A stretch of 64,000 nucleotides of DNA, from positions 13,401 through 77,400 of the forward strand of contig NZ_BAABHB010000020.1 of the NCBI RefSeq assembly GCF_039541875.1, written 5' to 3'. Both the position numbers and the translations under genes were made by a program. Shown piece after piece: positions 17,294 to 27,028 of the stretch. Positions within the stretch are counted from its first letter, which is position 1. Each line of letters starts with the position of its first letter. Source of the stretch: Nibrella viscosa. GTDB lineage: Bacteria > Bacteroidota > Bacteroidia > Cytophagales > Spirosomataceae. Under the pieces are notes generated by a model, which saw only the letters and a program-made list of their open reading frames with translations, was not told where the DNA came from and searched no databases.

Positions 17294-18712
17294 ATGGACA
17301 CCGATGGATGCCTGTACCGGCCCGGCAACATGCTGCTGGCCGGCTTATGTCTGCTGCTTATACTGGGGGGCGTTGTTGCCTGCCAAAAGGTCAAACCTCA
17401 GCGCCCGGAAATTACCGATTTCGACGATTCCCTTACCGTCGGCAACTCGTACGTCAGCTCCCCGATTATCATCCGCATTGCCGACCTCGAACAGAAAATC
17501 AACGATAAGCTGAAGATTGTGCTGGTGAGTGAGCGTAACCTGAAGAACGAAAAACTGCGGAAGCTGGACCTGAAGGTGGAACGCTCCGGCCCTATCCGGC
17601 TCACCTACGACGGCCATAAAATGAGTTTCAGCGCCCCGCTAACTATTTACCTCAACAATCCGCTCCGGCTGAGTAAAAAGAAAGACCCCGATCGGGAGCC
17701 GTTCTGCATTATGGACGTACGGTTCCAGAGCCCACTGAACGTCCGGAACGACTGGCGGGTACAAACCAAATCGACGTTCTACAAATATGAATGGGTAAAA
17801 CCACCGTCCTTAAAGATTCTGGGTTTTAAGATACCGGTGGTGAAGACGGTGGAGAATCTGATTGAGAAGAACAAAGACAGCATCGAAATCGCCATTGACC
17901 GGGCCGTGTACCAAAACCTGCGACTGGACCAGGAACTGAGCAAAGTCTGGCGTGATATTCAGAAACCGCTGCTGATTCATAAGAAAATAGATTCGGTCTG
18001 GCTGATTCCCAAACCCTACCGGGTGCAGGTGGCGCCCATCGGCGGCAATCGGCAGAACCTGGTGCTGCCCATCCGGATTTTTCTGAACATCGGCTCGGCC
18101 TTCGGTCCCCGGCCGCAGTATGCGCTGTCGGGCAAACTACCCCGGCTGGAACGGGTGAAGTCCATCGCTATGGTCAGTGACCTCAATATGCTGACGAGTA
18201 TTTACTACGAAGACATCAATAAGATTCTGGAGAAAGAAATCCGGAACGAGAAGCTGAAAGTTGCCGGCCATATGCTCAAAATTAAAAAAGCCCGGCTGTA
18301 TGGTGGGGGAAAGACGTTGATTGTGGAGACGGAAGTAGGCGGAGCCGTCAATGGAACTCTTTTCTTTCGGGGCCGTCCCGAATTTGACACCACCCGGCAG
18401 ATGCTGATGGTCAAACATGTTGATTTTGATGTACTCACGGAGGAACTTTTGCTTTCGACCGCCGACTGGCTCCTGCACGATACGGTAAAAGACACCCTGC
18501 AAAGTCTGCTGAATGTTCCGTTACGCAGCCAGCTCAATCAGCTTCCGGATAAAGTCGAACTGGCCTTTGCCCGCAGTAAAGCGGGCCGAAAAGCGGCCCT
18601 TGGTATCAACGAGTTCAGGCTGGTTCCCCGGCAAATCGCCATCCGACCCACCAGTATCGACATTCTGCTGCACCTCGACGCCCGCGTCAACCTGGCCGTT
18701 AAACGATTGTAA
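17294..18712 (+). CDS. DUF4403 family lipoprotein
   Basis: The ATG at 17294 is chosen because a lipoprotein signal follows: a hydrophobic stretch ending LLLILGGVVAC, with the lipobox Cys near residue 31. Upstream parts of the open frame overlap the small Cys-rich gene and look non-coding. The mature part (about 440 residues) matches DUF4403: SYVSSPIIIRIADLEQKIND near the start, then repeated blocks that start like bacterial BPI-type tubular lipid-binding domains. The function is unknown in the family. A periplasmic or outer-membrane-anchored location is expected. Confidence 0.85.
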   Translation: MDTDGCLYRPGNMLLAGLCLLLILGGVVACQKVKPQRPEITDFDDSLTVGNSYVSSPIIIRIADLEQKINDKLKIVLVSERNLKNEKLRKLDLKVERSGPIRLTYDGHKMSFSAPLTIYLNNPLRLSKKKDPDREPFCIMDVRFQSPLNVRNDWRVQTKSTFYKYEWVKPPSLKILGFKIPVVKTVENLIEKNKDSIEIAIDRAVYQNLRLDQELSKVWRDIQKPLLIHKKIDSVWLIPKPYRVQVAPIGGNRQNLVLPIRIFLNIGSAFGPRPQYALSGKLPRLERVKSIAMVSDLNMLTSIYYEDINKILEKEIRNEKLKVAGHMLKIKKARLYGGGKTLIVETEVGGAVNGTLFFRGRPEFDTTRQMLMVKHVDFDVLTEELLLSTADWLLHDTVKDTLQSLLNVPLRSQLNQLPDKVELAFARSKAGRKAALGINEFRLVPRQIAIRPTSIDILLHLDARVNLAVKRL

Positions 18713-18775
18713 CATCCCGCAACGCTACCGGCGAATTTTGGCGCGCCGGCTACCCGGCGGTAAAGCTAATCCGTT

Positions 18776-18783
18776 TATCTTTG
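18776..18783 (+). promoter_or_regulatory. Candidate -7 promoter box of corA
   Basis: TATCTTTG is a perfect match to the Bacteroidota consensus TAnnTTTG and lies 25 bases before the corA start. A -33 element at the expected distance is not convincing. Confidence 0.45.
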
Positions 18784-18808
18784 AGCACGCCAATAATGCG
18801 GAAACCCT

Positions 18809-19888
18809 ATGGCCAGACGGCGGAAGCAACTATACAAACAAAAGCTGGGTGCCTCGCCCGGAACGCTGACCTACATCGGCCAGGAAATTGAACACGCAAC
18901 CCGCATCAAACGGATTGAGTACAACGAAGCTAACTACCAGATCGATGAGTCCGGCAAACTAACGCACTGCCAGATTCCGGCACCGGGCACGTCCCTTATT
19001 TCCTGGATCAGCGTAGATGGTATCCATGAGCCGCCGGTCATTGAAACGCTGGGGCAGCACTTCCGGCTGCATCGCCTGATGCTGGAAGATATCATGAACA
19101 CTCTCCAGAAACCTAAACTGGAGCAGTACGACGACAATACGCTGTATCTTACCCTGAAGATGCTCCGGTACAATACCACCACTCAGGAAGTAGATACAGA
19201 GCATATCAGCTTTGTGCTGGGCCGGCATTATCTCCTCTCCTTTCAGGAAGAACGGGAGGGCGATATTTTTAAACCCGTGCTGAACCGGATCGTGGCATCT
19301 GCCGGCAAAACCCGCCAGAACGGCCCCGACTACCTGCTGTATGCGCTCATAGACCTGATTGTAGATAATTACTTCCTGGTACTGGATCAGATCGGCAGTA
19401 ATGTCGATATTATCGAGGACCGCATTGTTCAGAATACCGCCGGCCAGCCGACACTGGCAACCTTGTACGGCCTGAAGCGCGAACTGGGGGTCATCCGCCG
19501 GTCGGTCTGGCCGCTCCGCGACATGCTGGGGCTGCTTGTGCGCGAAGAATCGCCCCTGATCGATGCGCACACGAACCCTTACCTGCGCGATTTGTACGAC
19601 CATGTGACGCAGGTCCTCGAAACCATTGACTCGTACCGGGAGCTGATGGCCAGCCTGCTCGATGTGTATTTGTCGACGGTGAGTAACCGCATGAACTCGG
19701 TCATGAAAACGCTGACTATCTTTTCGGCTATTTTTATGCCGCTAACCTTCATTGCCGGGATTTACGGGATGAACTTTAAGATAATGCCCGAGCTGGAAGA
19801 CCCCCTCGGCTACTACAAAGTCTGGCTTTTTATGGGCCTGCTGGCAGTAGTGATGATTATCTACTTCCGACGCCGGGGGTGGATGTGA
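18809..19888 (+). CDS. corA: CorA family magnesium/cobalt transporter
   Basis: The 359-residue protein has the CorA layout: a large N-terminal cytoplasmic alpha/beta domain, long helices, and two membrane helices at the extreme C-terminus. The signature GMN triad is in FIAGIYGMNFKIMPELED, followed by the acidic loop and the second helix, ending in a basic cytoplasmic tail (RRRGW). It should form a pentameric channel for Mg2+ and possibly Co2+ or Ni2+. The start ATG lies 25 bases after a perfect -7 promoter box. It is followed after 23 bases by murF-alr. Confidence 0.95.
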   Translation: MARRRKQLYKQKLGASPGTLTYIGQEIEHATRIKRIEYNEANYQIDESGKLTHCQIPAPGTSLISWISVDGIHEPPVIETLGQHFRLHRLMLEDIMNTLQKPKLEQYDDNTLYLTLKMLRYNTTTQEVDTEHISFVLGRHYLLSFQEEREGDIFKPVLNRIVASAGKTRQNGPDYLLYALIDLIVDNYFLVLDQIGSNVDIIEDRIVQNTAGQPTLATLYGLKRELGVIRRSVWPLRDMLGLLVREESPLIDAHTNPYLRDLYDHVTQVLETIDSYRELMASLLDVYLSTVSNRMNSVMKTLTIFSAIFMPLTFIAGIYGMNFKIMPELEDPLGYYKVWLFMGLLAVVMIIYFRRRGWM

Positions 19889-19911
19889 CTATATAGTGAC
19901 CGACAAGTACC

Positions 19912-22371
19912 ATGCCTGATTTAACCATCGACGCGCCATACTGGGTTACCGACAGCCGGCAGGTGATTGTGCCGGACCAGAGCGTTTTTTTTGCCATCCG
20001 GGGCGAACACCACGACGGCCATGACTACATTAGCGAGCTGTACCGCAAAGGCGTAAGGCAGTTTGTGGTGGAGATGGCCGCGCTTACCCCCGAACGACGG
20101 GCTGAACTGGCCGGTTATTCAGAGGCTCAGTTTACAGAAGTAGACAGCAGCCTGCGGGCGCTGCAGGAACTGGCGGCCCGGCACCGGAGCCAGTTCCGGA
20201 TTCCGGTGATCGGCATTACGGGCAGCAACGGCAAAACCATTGTTAAGGAATGGCTGGCACAATTGCTGGCCAGTAGTTACGTCATTGCCAAGAGCCCCCG
20301 GAGCTATAATTCGCAGGTGGGGGTACCGCTATCGGTCCGGCAGCTAAACGAAACGCATACACTGGGTATTTTTGAAGCCGGTATCTCCAAGCCGCACGAA
20401 ATGCAGGCCCTGCAACCCATTATCAGGCCTACGCTGGGCATTTTTACCAATATCGGGACAGCCCACGACGAAGGATTCCGCAGCCGCAAGCAAAAGGTGG
20501 CCGAAAAACTCCGGCTGTTTACCCAGACCGAAACGCTTATCTACCGGAAGGATTATACCAACATTGACGAGGAAATCAATCTGCTGCTGCGGGCCGTTAA
20601 CCCCACCATCCGGCTGATTCACTGGTCGCTCCGCACCGACAAATCAACTCCGGCCAAAAATGCCGTTTATCAGGCCCAGGTGAAAGGCGACTGCCTGACG
20701 CTTACCGCCGAGCACGGGCACTGGCGACTACAGCTTCCGTTTACCGACCCAGCCTCGGTAGAAAACATCATCCATTGCGTTGTGGCCCTGCTCACGCTCG
20801 GCGTGCTGGACGAAAGCCGGCTGCAAAGCCGCCTGAACCGCCTTCGATCCGTGTCTATGCGCCTGGAGCTGAAAGAAGGCATGAACGGCTGCACCATAAT
20901 CGACGACTCGTACAACAACGACATGGCCGGGCTGCAACTGGCGCTCAACTTCCTGCATCAACAGATCAACCGGGGCCGGAAAGTGGTCATTCTGTCAGAC
21001 GTGCTGCAATCCGGGCAGCGCGACGATGAGTTGTACCAGCAGATCGGCCGGCTCCTTGCCGAGCAGGGCGTCAGTCAGTTTATCGGCATTGGTCCGGTAA
21101 TCGGGCGCAACGCCGATGCCTTTACCGCTTTGCCCGATGCCCCTGAGTGTGTGTTCTATCCCGGCACTGACCAGTTTCTGACCGAGTTTCCGCTCAGCCG
21201 CCTGCACGACAGCGCCATCCTGGTGAAGGGGGCGCGCCCGTTTTCGTTCGAGCGGATCGTCAACCGGCTACAGCGCAAGGTACACGGCACCGTGCTGGAG
21301 ATCAATCTGGATGCGCTTACGCATAACCTCAATTATTACCGGGGTAAGGTAGGCCCGGGTACCAAACTCATGGTCATGGTCAAGGCCTTTGCCTACGGCA
21401 GCGGCAGCGCCGAAGTGGCCCAACTGCTCCAGTTTCACCGGGTCGACTACCTGGCCGTGGCCTATGCCGACGAGGGTGTTTTCCTGCGCCAGAACGGCAT
21501 CGACCGGCCCATTATGATCATGAACCCCGCGCCCGAAACCTTCCGGACGCTAATCGAGTACAACCTGGAGCCGGAACTGTACAGCGCCCGCATCCTTAAA
21601 GAGTTCGGCGATTTTGCCGGCACCGGCCAGGTAAAGATTCACCTGAAGCTGGACACCGGCATGCACCGGCTCGGTTTTCTGCCCAATGACCTGCCCGAGG
21701 TCATTGCCTACCTGAACGACCATCCCAACCTGCGGGTAGCCTCGGTATTCAGCCACCTCGTCGGGGCCGACGAAGCGCAGTTCAACCCATTCTCGCGGGA
21801 GCAGTACGAGCAGTTTATGAAAGGCGTTGCTACGCTGGAAAATGGCCTGGGCTACCGGCCGATCCGGCACCTGCTCAATTCGGCAGGTATTGTGCGCTTC
21901 CCGGAGTTTAAGCTGGACATGGTACGCGTCGGCATCGGCCTGTACGGCGTCGAAGCCAGCCAACTCGAAAAAGCGCAGGTGCGGCCGGTAGGTACGCTGA
22001 AAACCGTAATCAGCCAGATCAAGGAACTGAAAGCCGGCGAAACCGTCGGCTACAGCCGCCGGGGTGTACTCAACCAGGAGGCCCGCATTGCCACCATCGC
22101 GGTAGGGTACGCCGACGGCTACGACCGCCGGCTGGGCAATGGTGTAGGTCAGGTGCTCGTCAATGGCGTTTTATGCCCCACCGTCGGCAACGTTTGCATG
22201 GATATGACCATGATCGACGTTACGCAGGCCCCCGCCCTGGAAGGCGATGACGTAATCGTTTTCGGTGAGGAGATGCCGATCACCACGCTGGCCGCCCGGA
22301 TTGGTACTATTCCATATGAGCTGCTGACGGGTGTGAGCGAGCGGGTAAAGCGGGTATTTTACAAAGAGTAG
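19912..22371 (+). CDS. Bifunctional UDP-N-acetylmuramoyl-tripeptide:D-Ala-D-Ala ligase / alanine racemase
   Basis: The 819-residue protein fuses two cell-wall enzymes. The N-terminal half is a MurF-type Mur ligase with ATP-binding GITGSNGKT (about residues 100-109), the IFEAGISKPHEM block and DDSYNND in the C-terminal domain. The C-terminal half (from about residue 455, starting TVLEINLDALTHNLNYYR) is a fold type III PLP alanine racemase. The PLP lysine is near residue 491 (VKAFAYGSGS), followed by LDTGMHRLGF, RVGIGLYGV and VGYSRRG. MurF adds D-Ala-D-Ala to the peptidoglycan precursor and the racemase makes D-Ala, so the fusion couples supply and use. This fusion is well known in Bacteroidota. 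Both active sites look intact. Confidence 0.95.
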   Translation: MPDLTIDAPYWVTDSRQVIVPDQSVFFAIRGEHHDGHDYISELYRKGVRQFVVEMAALTPERRAELAGYSEAQFTEVDSSLRALQELAARHRSQFRIPVIGITGSNGKTIVKEWLAQLLASSYVIAKSPRSYNSQVGVPLSVRQLNETHTLGIFEAGISKPHEMQALQPIIRPTLGIFTNIGTAHDEGFRSRKQKVAEKLRLFTQTETLIYRKDYTNIDEEINLLLRAVNPTIRLIHWSLRTDKSTPAKNAVYQAQVKGDCLTLTAEHGHWRLQLPFTDPASVENIIHCVVALLTLGVLDESRLQSRLNRLRSVSMRLELKEGMNGCTIIDDSYNNDMAGLQLALNFLHQQINRGRKVVILSDVLQSGQRDDELYQQIGRLLAEQGVSQFIGIGPVIGRNADAFTALPDAPECVFYPGTDQFLTEFPLSRLHDSAILVKGARPFSFERIVNRLQRKVHGTVLEINLDALTHNLNYYRGKVGPGTKLMVMVKAFAYGSGSAEVAQLLQFHRVDYLAVAYADEGVFLRQNGIDRPIMIMNPAPETFRTLIEYNLEPELYSARILKEFGDFAGTGQVKIHLKLDTGMHRLGFLPNDLPEVIAYLNDHPNLRVASVFSHLVGADEAQFNPFSREQYEQFMKGVATLENGLGYRPIRHLLNSAGIVRFPEFKLDMVRVGIGLYGVEASQLEKAQVRPVGTLKTVISQIKELKAGETVGYSRRGVLNQEARIATIAVGYADGYDRRLGNGVGQVLVNGVLCPTVGNVCMDMTMIDVTQAPALEGDDVIVFGEEMPITTLAARIGTIPYELLTGVSERVKRVFYKE

Positions 22372-22425
22372 CCACCTAAGCTTTTAGCCGACAATGTTTT
22401 ATCTTCAATTGAATAAACCTTTTCT

Positions 22426-22863
22426 TTAGGCGGCCCGTAGCCGGTCAAGTACCAGATTATCGGAAGTTGCCGACACCAGCCGCCCAATTTCCTTAGCCAG
22501 CGTCTCCCAGCGGGCCGGACGTACCACAAACGCCTGTACACCGCATTCGGCTACCCGCTGCATAATACAGGCACTACCGTACTGGCTGTAGACCGTAATG
22601 GGAATGTGACAGGTACAGGGATGCTGCCGAATAGCCTGGATTATATCCAGCGCCGGCTGATAGCCCATATCCAGATCAACAACAATGTGGCAAGGCAATA
22701 CATCCGGATCGATAACGTGCAGGTCCAGGTGGGCCGTTACGATAAAGTCAAATAAGGTCAAGAGACCTACCATAGTCAGGCCCTGCAGCTGACACGCCCG
22801 CTTCATCTTTTGCTGCTCTGTCTCATCGGCATTGATGAGCAGAATCGATTTCATGTTCTTCAT
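22426..22863 (-). CDS. Single-domain response regulator-like protein
   Basis: The 145-residue protein has a CheY-like receiver fold: KSILLINADETEQQKM at the N-terminus with the acidic pair, HIVVDLDMGYQPALDII with the probable phospho-acceptor Asp, and ITVYSQYG with the conserved Thr/Ser position. The usual Lys before Pro near the end is replaced by Arg (FVVRPARW), so phosphorylation switching may be altered. No output domain is present. An internal Met at residue 4 is an alternative start. No histidine kinase lies next to it, so the partner is unknown. Confidence 0.75.
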   Translation of the reverse strand: MKNMKSILLINADETEQQKMKRACQLQGLTMVGLLTLFDFIVTAHLDLHVIDPDVLPCHIVVDLDMGYQPALDIIQAIRQHPCTCHIPITVYSQYGSACIMQRVAECGVQAFVVRPARWETLAKEIGRLVSATSDNLVLDRLRAA

Positions 22864-23041
22864 TGTACGATGGGTAAATTATTAATAGCTGGAGTTGAAC
22901 CGCCTTTTATCAAAAACGGCGATTGAACTTACAGGCTGAAAGCGGTTTCAGCAAGCGCTTTTGCGTCAAATCTACATCTGCCCGGACGAAATGACTAAAA
23001 AACCAGGGGCTGTATACGCACCCTCGCCGGCCTAAAAAAAG

Positions 23042-23073
23042 AAAGCCCCCGGATGGCGTCCGGTGGGCTTTTT
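23042..23073. terminator. Bidirectional terminator hairpin
   Basis: AAAGCCCCCGGA and TCCGGTGGGCTTT form a stem with one mismatch, flanked by A-rich sequence on the left and T-rich on the right. It lies between two minus-strand genes. Confidence 0.7.
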
Positions 23074-23120
23074 CTTCCCCTCTATCGCTCCCCTCAAATT
23101 TTTAGCCGGCAGTTTTATAG

Positions 23121-23184
23121 TTGGCAGTGGGCAGCAGGCAGAAATATAACCTGCCATCGACCAACTGCCCACTACCTACTACCT
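23121..23184. repeat. Intergenic inverted short-word repeat (GGCAGTGGGCAG words)
   Basis: AGTGGGCAG (23126-23134) pairs with CTGCCCACT (23165-23173). Around them are further partial copies (GGCAGTGGGCAGCAGGCAG, CCTGCC, ACTACCTACTACC). It is of the same style as the other intergenic word repeats of the window but uses different words. Confidence 0.6.
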
Positions 23185-23186
23185 CT

Positions 23187-23879
23187 TCACTGTTCCCCTC
23201 GCTTCGCTTTCACGGCTTCCACCGCTCGTTTGCGGTTTTCAACGTCCGTCAGCGCATTGGTCTGATCGGCTTTGTTCGTTACTATGTCTTTTTCTAACTG
23301 CTCCAGCTCTCTGGTGTTTTCGTCAAGCCGTTTGAGCAGGGCTTCTTTGTCTTTTTTATTCCGTTCGATATCCCGTAGCAGTTTCTCGCCGGTGCGTACA
23401 GTCTTCTGATGACTCTTCTGCGCTTCGTCGAAACTCTGCTGCACCAGCCGAAGTTCCTCGCTATAGGCCACTTTATCGGCAAAATCCTTTAGCAACTGTT
23501 CCGCTTCCCGGTACTTCCCATCACCTACCCTAAGGTAGTTGGCGGCCCCCAGATCAAATGAGGCAAAAATGCTAGTTGAGTTCCGGCCTGATTTTACCTG
23601 GCTCACCAGATTGATCGGTTCCGATGATACCTGCGGTATATCTGCCGTCGACACCTTATAAACGCCCCTCGATCCTACCACCCGGCCCCAGCTTTTCAAC
23701 TGGTTCTCCCATTCGCGTTCCACAATCCGGCTCTCCAGCGGAACGGTGAGAAACAGACCGGGTATTTTGTTCTTGTCGATAACCTGCTCGCCGGCATAAA
23801 CTGTCTGGGCGCTCAGGTCCAGACTACGGAAAACCAGCAACAGACCAATCAGGTAAAGTGTACCTCTCATAGCCATCAT
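23187..23879 (-). CDS. Secreted coiled-coil protein of unknown function
   Basis: I do not recognise a family. The start is uncertain: Met codons lie at 23897, 23879, 23876 and 23870. The last three all place a signal peptide at the N-terminus (MRGTLYLIGLLLVF, cleavage near LSAQT). The mature ~210 residues fall in two parts: a globular first half with KIPGLFLTVPLESRIVEREW and a region resembling a small beta domain, then from about residue 130 a long charged coiled coil rich in Glu, Lys and Gln with clear heptads, up to the end. A periplasmic or envelope-associated location is likely. It lies 42 bases downstream of the methyltransferase gene on the same strand. Confidence 0.6.
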   Translation of the reverse strand: MMAMRGTLYLIGLLLVFRSLDLSAQTVYAGEQVIDKNKIPGLFLTVPLESRIVEREWENQLKSWGRVVGSRGVYKVSTADIPQVSSEPINLVSQVKSGRNSTSIFASFDLGAANYLRVGDGKYREAEQLLKDFADKVAYSEELRLVQQSFDEAQKSHQKTVRTGEKLLRDIERNKKDKEALLKRLDENTRELEQLEKDIVTNKADQTNALTDVENRKRAVEAVKAKRGEQ

Positions 23880-23921
23880 TTTTAGTGCATATACCAAACG
23901 TGTACGTATCAGCGATGCTTG

Positions 23922-25130
23922 TTAAGATGACTGCACATTTGTTACCTTCCGGGTAATCAGCAGCCGTTTATCGCCGTTTAATAGAGACGTTGCCAGCACA
24001 AAAATGTCACCGCCTTCGCGTAATCCCAGCTTTTTACGCAACTCCTCCGCCGGTTGCGGGAAGTTCCTGACCGTCAGGTTCGCCTTCAGATCCGGCAGCA
24101 CCGTCCGGAGTTCTTTCCGGTCGGGCCTGCTGACAGCCATGAGGTCAAAAACCCTGCCAGGGAAGGGCCACACCAGCGCATCGGTGGTGTATAAATGACT
24201 GTGCGGGGCCAGTTTCTGTAACCCATAGCGGGCGGCCACTACCCGAAACGCCCCGGCTTTCATCAGGGCTGCATTCGGCTCGTACAGGTAGCGGAGCGGA
24301 TTGCCGAACGTCACTGGTACAGCCCGCTCCTCGGCCCGCCGGAAGGTAACCGCCGGCCCGTCGCCCTGCTCGGTCAGGTTTACGGCCGCAATGCTCACCT
24401 CGTCTGTCGATAATGGTAAACGGCTGATTATAAACAGGATCTCTTTTACCTCATTCTGTACCGCCACCACATGCACAGCCTCAACCTGTTGTAGCCGGCC
24501 CACAGCCGCATCGATATCCATCAGCGGAGAAGCCTTCAGCAGCAACCGGTCGGCTTTGGCCAGCAGCCGGTTGAGCAGCCCGGTTGCGGTAACGTCCGGC
24601 ACACAGTCTTCCAGTCGGACCACCCGACCTCCGTGTTCGTTCCGGCGGGCGGGGTCCAGATAAATCCAATCGACCGGATCAATCATTGATTGCAGGTACG
24701 ACAGACCATCCTGAGGATGAATCTCCACATTCGTCATCCCCAGAATGGGAAAATTATGAGCCGCCAGCGCAGCCAGTGCCGGTTGTTGCTCTACATACGT
24801 GACCTGGTCAAGGCGTTGGGCAAACGCCCAGCTATCGACGCCCATGCCACCGGTAAGGTCGAGCAGGCGGTGGCCATTTACCAGCGAGGCTTTATACCGG
24901 GCCGTTCGCTCAGAAGAAGCCTGCTCCACCGACAGGGTCGGCGGAAAGAGCAGATCTGGGTTTGCGTACCAGGTGGGTAGTTTCTGGGCAGCCTTCTGCC
25001 GGGCCTGGATTTGGGCCGCCACTTCTTTCCAGCGTATAGTCTCCTCGTGCTTTCGCAGCAGCAGGGTTTGAACGTTAATCTGTAGGTTCTGCTGGATAAA
25101 CCGTTTTTCGGCGGCAGTCAGCTCAGTCAT
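23922..25130 (-). CDS. Class I SAM-dependent methyltransferase with THUMP-like domain
   Basis: The start is taken at the ATG at 25130 (MTELTAAEKRFIQQN), since the upstream codons add a tail not expected in the family; 25187 is possible. The 402-residue protein has a helical N-terminal region, then a Rossmann methyltransferase core: LLDLTGGMGVDSWAFA (SAM motif I), VTYVEQQPALAALAAHN (motif II) and WIYLDPARR (motif IV with the DPAR/DPPR-like active site). A C-terminal domain with YLYEPNAALMKAGAF is typical of the THUMP-like family. Homologues are presumed RNA methyltransferases; the target is not known to me. Confidence 0.82.
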   Translation of the reverse strand: MTELTAAEKRFIQQNLQINVQTLLLRKHEETIRWKEVAAQIQARQKAAQKLPTWYANPDLLFPPTLSVEQASSERTARYKASLVNGHRLLDLTGGMGVDSWAFAQRLDQVTYVEQQPALAALAAHNFPILGMTNVEIHPQDGLSYLQSMIDPVDWIYLDPARRNEHGGRVVRLEDCVPDVTATGLLNRLLAKADRLLLKASPLMDIDAAVGRLQQVEAVHVVAVQNEVKEILFIISRLPLSTDEVSIAAVNLTEQGDGPAVTFRRAEERAVPVTFGNPLRYLYEPNAALMKAGAFRVVAARYGLQKLAPHSHLYTTDALVWPFPGRVFDLMAVSRPDRKELRTVLPDLKANLTVRNFPQPAEELRKKLGLREGGDIFVLATSLLNGDKRLLITRKVTNVQSS

Positions 25131-25293
25131 TCCGGATATTAGCTTGGGTAGGTGAACCATCCCCGGTAAAATTACCTTATTCTGCAAGACTCATAAATCT
25201 TTTTATCTTCGTTATAAAGTTTGCCGCTTAGTAGTAGGTAAAAACGATATACCGCTTTTAAAAGCACACCTTTGGTCTCATTTCACGAACTTT

Positions 25294-26910
25294 ATGAAAA
25301 TTTTTCATCCTCTCAGGACATTAACGAATTACCCCTCGACCCTGCTCCGGTATGACGCATCGGCCGGTTTATCCGTATTTCTGGTGGCGCTTCCGCTGTG
25401 TCTGGGTATTGCTCTCGCGTCGGGCGCACCGCTTTTTTCGGGCCTGGTAGCCGGTATTATCGGGGGGATTGTCATTGGTTCGCTATCGGGTTCAGAACTT
25501 AGCGTCAGCGGTCCGGCGGCCGGTCTGGCCGTCATTGTAGCCGATGCTATTCTGAAATTGGGGTCATTTGAAACATTTCTGGTGGCAGTTGTGCTGGCGG
25601 GGGTCTTTCAGTTGGCCCTAGGCCTGTTGAAAGCCGGACGGTTCAGTGGTTATTTCCCGGATAGTGTGATCAAAGGTATGCTGGTGGCCATCGGTATCGT
25701 AATTGTGCTGAAGCAGATACCCCACGCCCTGGGCCGGGATAACGACTACGAAGGTGAGTTTGAGTTCCAGCAGTTGGCCGACGGCGAAAACACCTTGTCG
25801 GAGATTTATCGGGCTATAGCCACTATGAGTCCGGGCGCGGTCATTATCAGTGTATCGGCCCTGCTGCTGCTGATCGCCTGGGAGCGAATAGCCAAAAAAG
25901 GGGTTACCTTCTTTAAAGTGTTCCCCGGTGCACTGGCTGCCGTTTTAGCAGGCATTGGTCTGAATGAACTGTTCCGGCTGGCAGCTCCTACGCTGTATAT
26001 GGGCCGCTCGGCCAGTCAGCACATGGTGCAGATTCCGCAGATTGCCGCCGGCCAAAGCTTTTTCTCTATTTTCGACATGCCGAACTTTGCGGAACTGAGC
26101 AACCCGCAGGTATATGTAGTGGCTATTACCATCGCTATTGTGGCCAGTCTGGAAACGCTGCTGAATCTGGAAGCCTCCGACCGGCTCGATCCGGAAAAGC
26201 GGGTCTCATCGCCCGATCAGGAACTGGTGGCTCAGGGAATGGGTAATATGCTGTCGGGCCTGATTGGCGGTCTGCCGGTTACATCGGTGGTGGTGCGTAC
26301 GTCGGCCAACATATACAGTGGCGCACGAACCCGGGTATCAGCCATTATCCACGGTTTCCTGCTGATGATCGCCGTTTTCCTGGGTGCTTCGCTGCTCAAC
26401 CGCATTCCGCTGGCCTGTCTGGCGGCCGTGCTGATTACCGTAGGCTATAAACTGGCAAAGCCGGATATCTTCGTGAAGTATTACAAAGAGGGCTTCAGTC
26501 AGTTTATCCCCTTTATCGTAACGGTGCTGGGTATTATCTTTACCGACCTGCTGATTGGTATCGCCGTAGGTACCGTAGTCGGCATTCTGTTTGTGCTGTA
26601 CACCAATTCGCAGTCGACCTTCCGGGTTGTCCGCAACGGCAAAGATGTGCTGATCCGGCTCCAGAAGGATATGTACTTCCTGAGCAAACCCGAACTGAAA
26701 GAAGCCCTGCGGGAGCTTCAGCCGGGCGATCGGGTAGTGATCGATGGTTCCCAGGCCGGCTTCATCGATCATGATATCTATAACATGCTGCTGGCATTCA
26801 AAGAGACGGCCCATTCGCTGAACATCTATTACGAACTGAAAGATGTTGGGCTGAAAAAGCTGGTTAGCCGTCCAAATAAAGCAAACCAGGAAGTGACGGT
26901 TACCGATTAA
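25294..26910 (+). CDS. SulP family anion transporter
   Basis: The 538-residue protein carries the SulP (SLC26-like) sequence pattern. The N-terminus has YDASAGLSVFLVALPLCLGIALASGAP, and about 10-14 hydrophobic segments follow. A QELVAQGMGNMLSGLIGGLPVT block is present, which is diagnostic. The C-terminal ~90 residues form a reduced STAS-like domain (VVIDGSQAGFIDHDIYNML). Bacterial members carry bicarbonate, sulfate or dicarboxylates; the substrate is not resolved here. The gene stands alone, divergent from the THUMP-like methyltransferase, and has a strong terminator. Confidence 0.9.
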   Translation: MKIFHPLRTLTNYPSTLLRYDASAGLSVFLVALPLCLGIALASGAPLFSGLVAGIIGGIVIGSLSGSELSVSGPAAGLAVIVADAILKLGSFETFLVAVVLAGVFQLALGLLKAGRFSGYFPDSVIKGMLVAIGIVIVLKQIPHALGRDNDYEGEFEFQQLADGENTLSEIYRAIATMSPGAVIISVSALLLLIAWERIAKKGVTFFKVFPGALAAVLAGIGLNELFRLAAPTLYMGRSASQHMVQIPQIAAGQSFFSIFDMPNFAELSNPQVYVVAITIAIVASLETLLNLEASDRLDPEKRVSSPDQELVAQGMGNMLSGLIGGLPVTSVVVRTSANIYSGARTRVSAIIHGFLLMIAVFLGASLLNRIPLACLAAVLITVGYKLAKPDIFVKYYKEGFSQFIPFIVTVLGIIFTDLLIGIAVGTVVGILFVLYTNSQSTFRVVRNGKDVLIRLQKDMYFLSKPELKEALRELQPGDRVVIDGSQAGFIDHDIYNMLLAFKETAHSLNIYYELKDVGLKKLVSRPNKANQEVTVTD

Positions 26911-26928
26911 GGTGTGTACCTGCCCCTC

Positions 26929-26981
26929 AGGCAAAACAAAAACAACGACTCCAAACCGGAGTCGTTGTTTTTGTTTTGCCT
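26929..26981. terminator. Long symmetric terminator hairpin
   Basis: A 24-base perfect stem starts AGGCAAAACAAAAACAACGA on the left and is mirrored on the right, with a five-base loop AAACC. The A-rich left and T-rich right arms make it usable in both directions. Confidence 0.85.
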
Positions 26982-27028
26982 GATTCTATCAATTTTCCTT
27001 TCCATGCTATACATAGTTGATGATTTCA

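Noticed and set aside
23053..23265. Short plus-strand frame across the terminator and repeat near 23.1 kb
   Set aside because: It reads through a terminator hairpin and an inverted word repeat, and overlaps the end of the coiled-coil gene.
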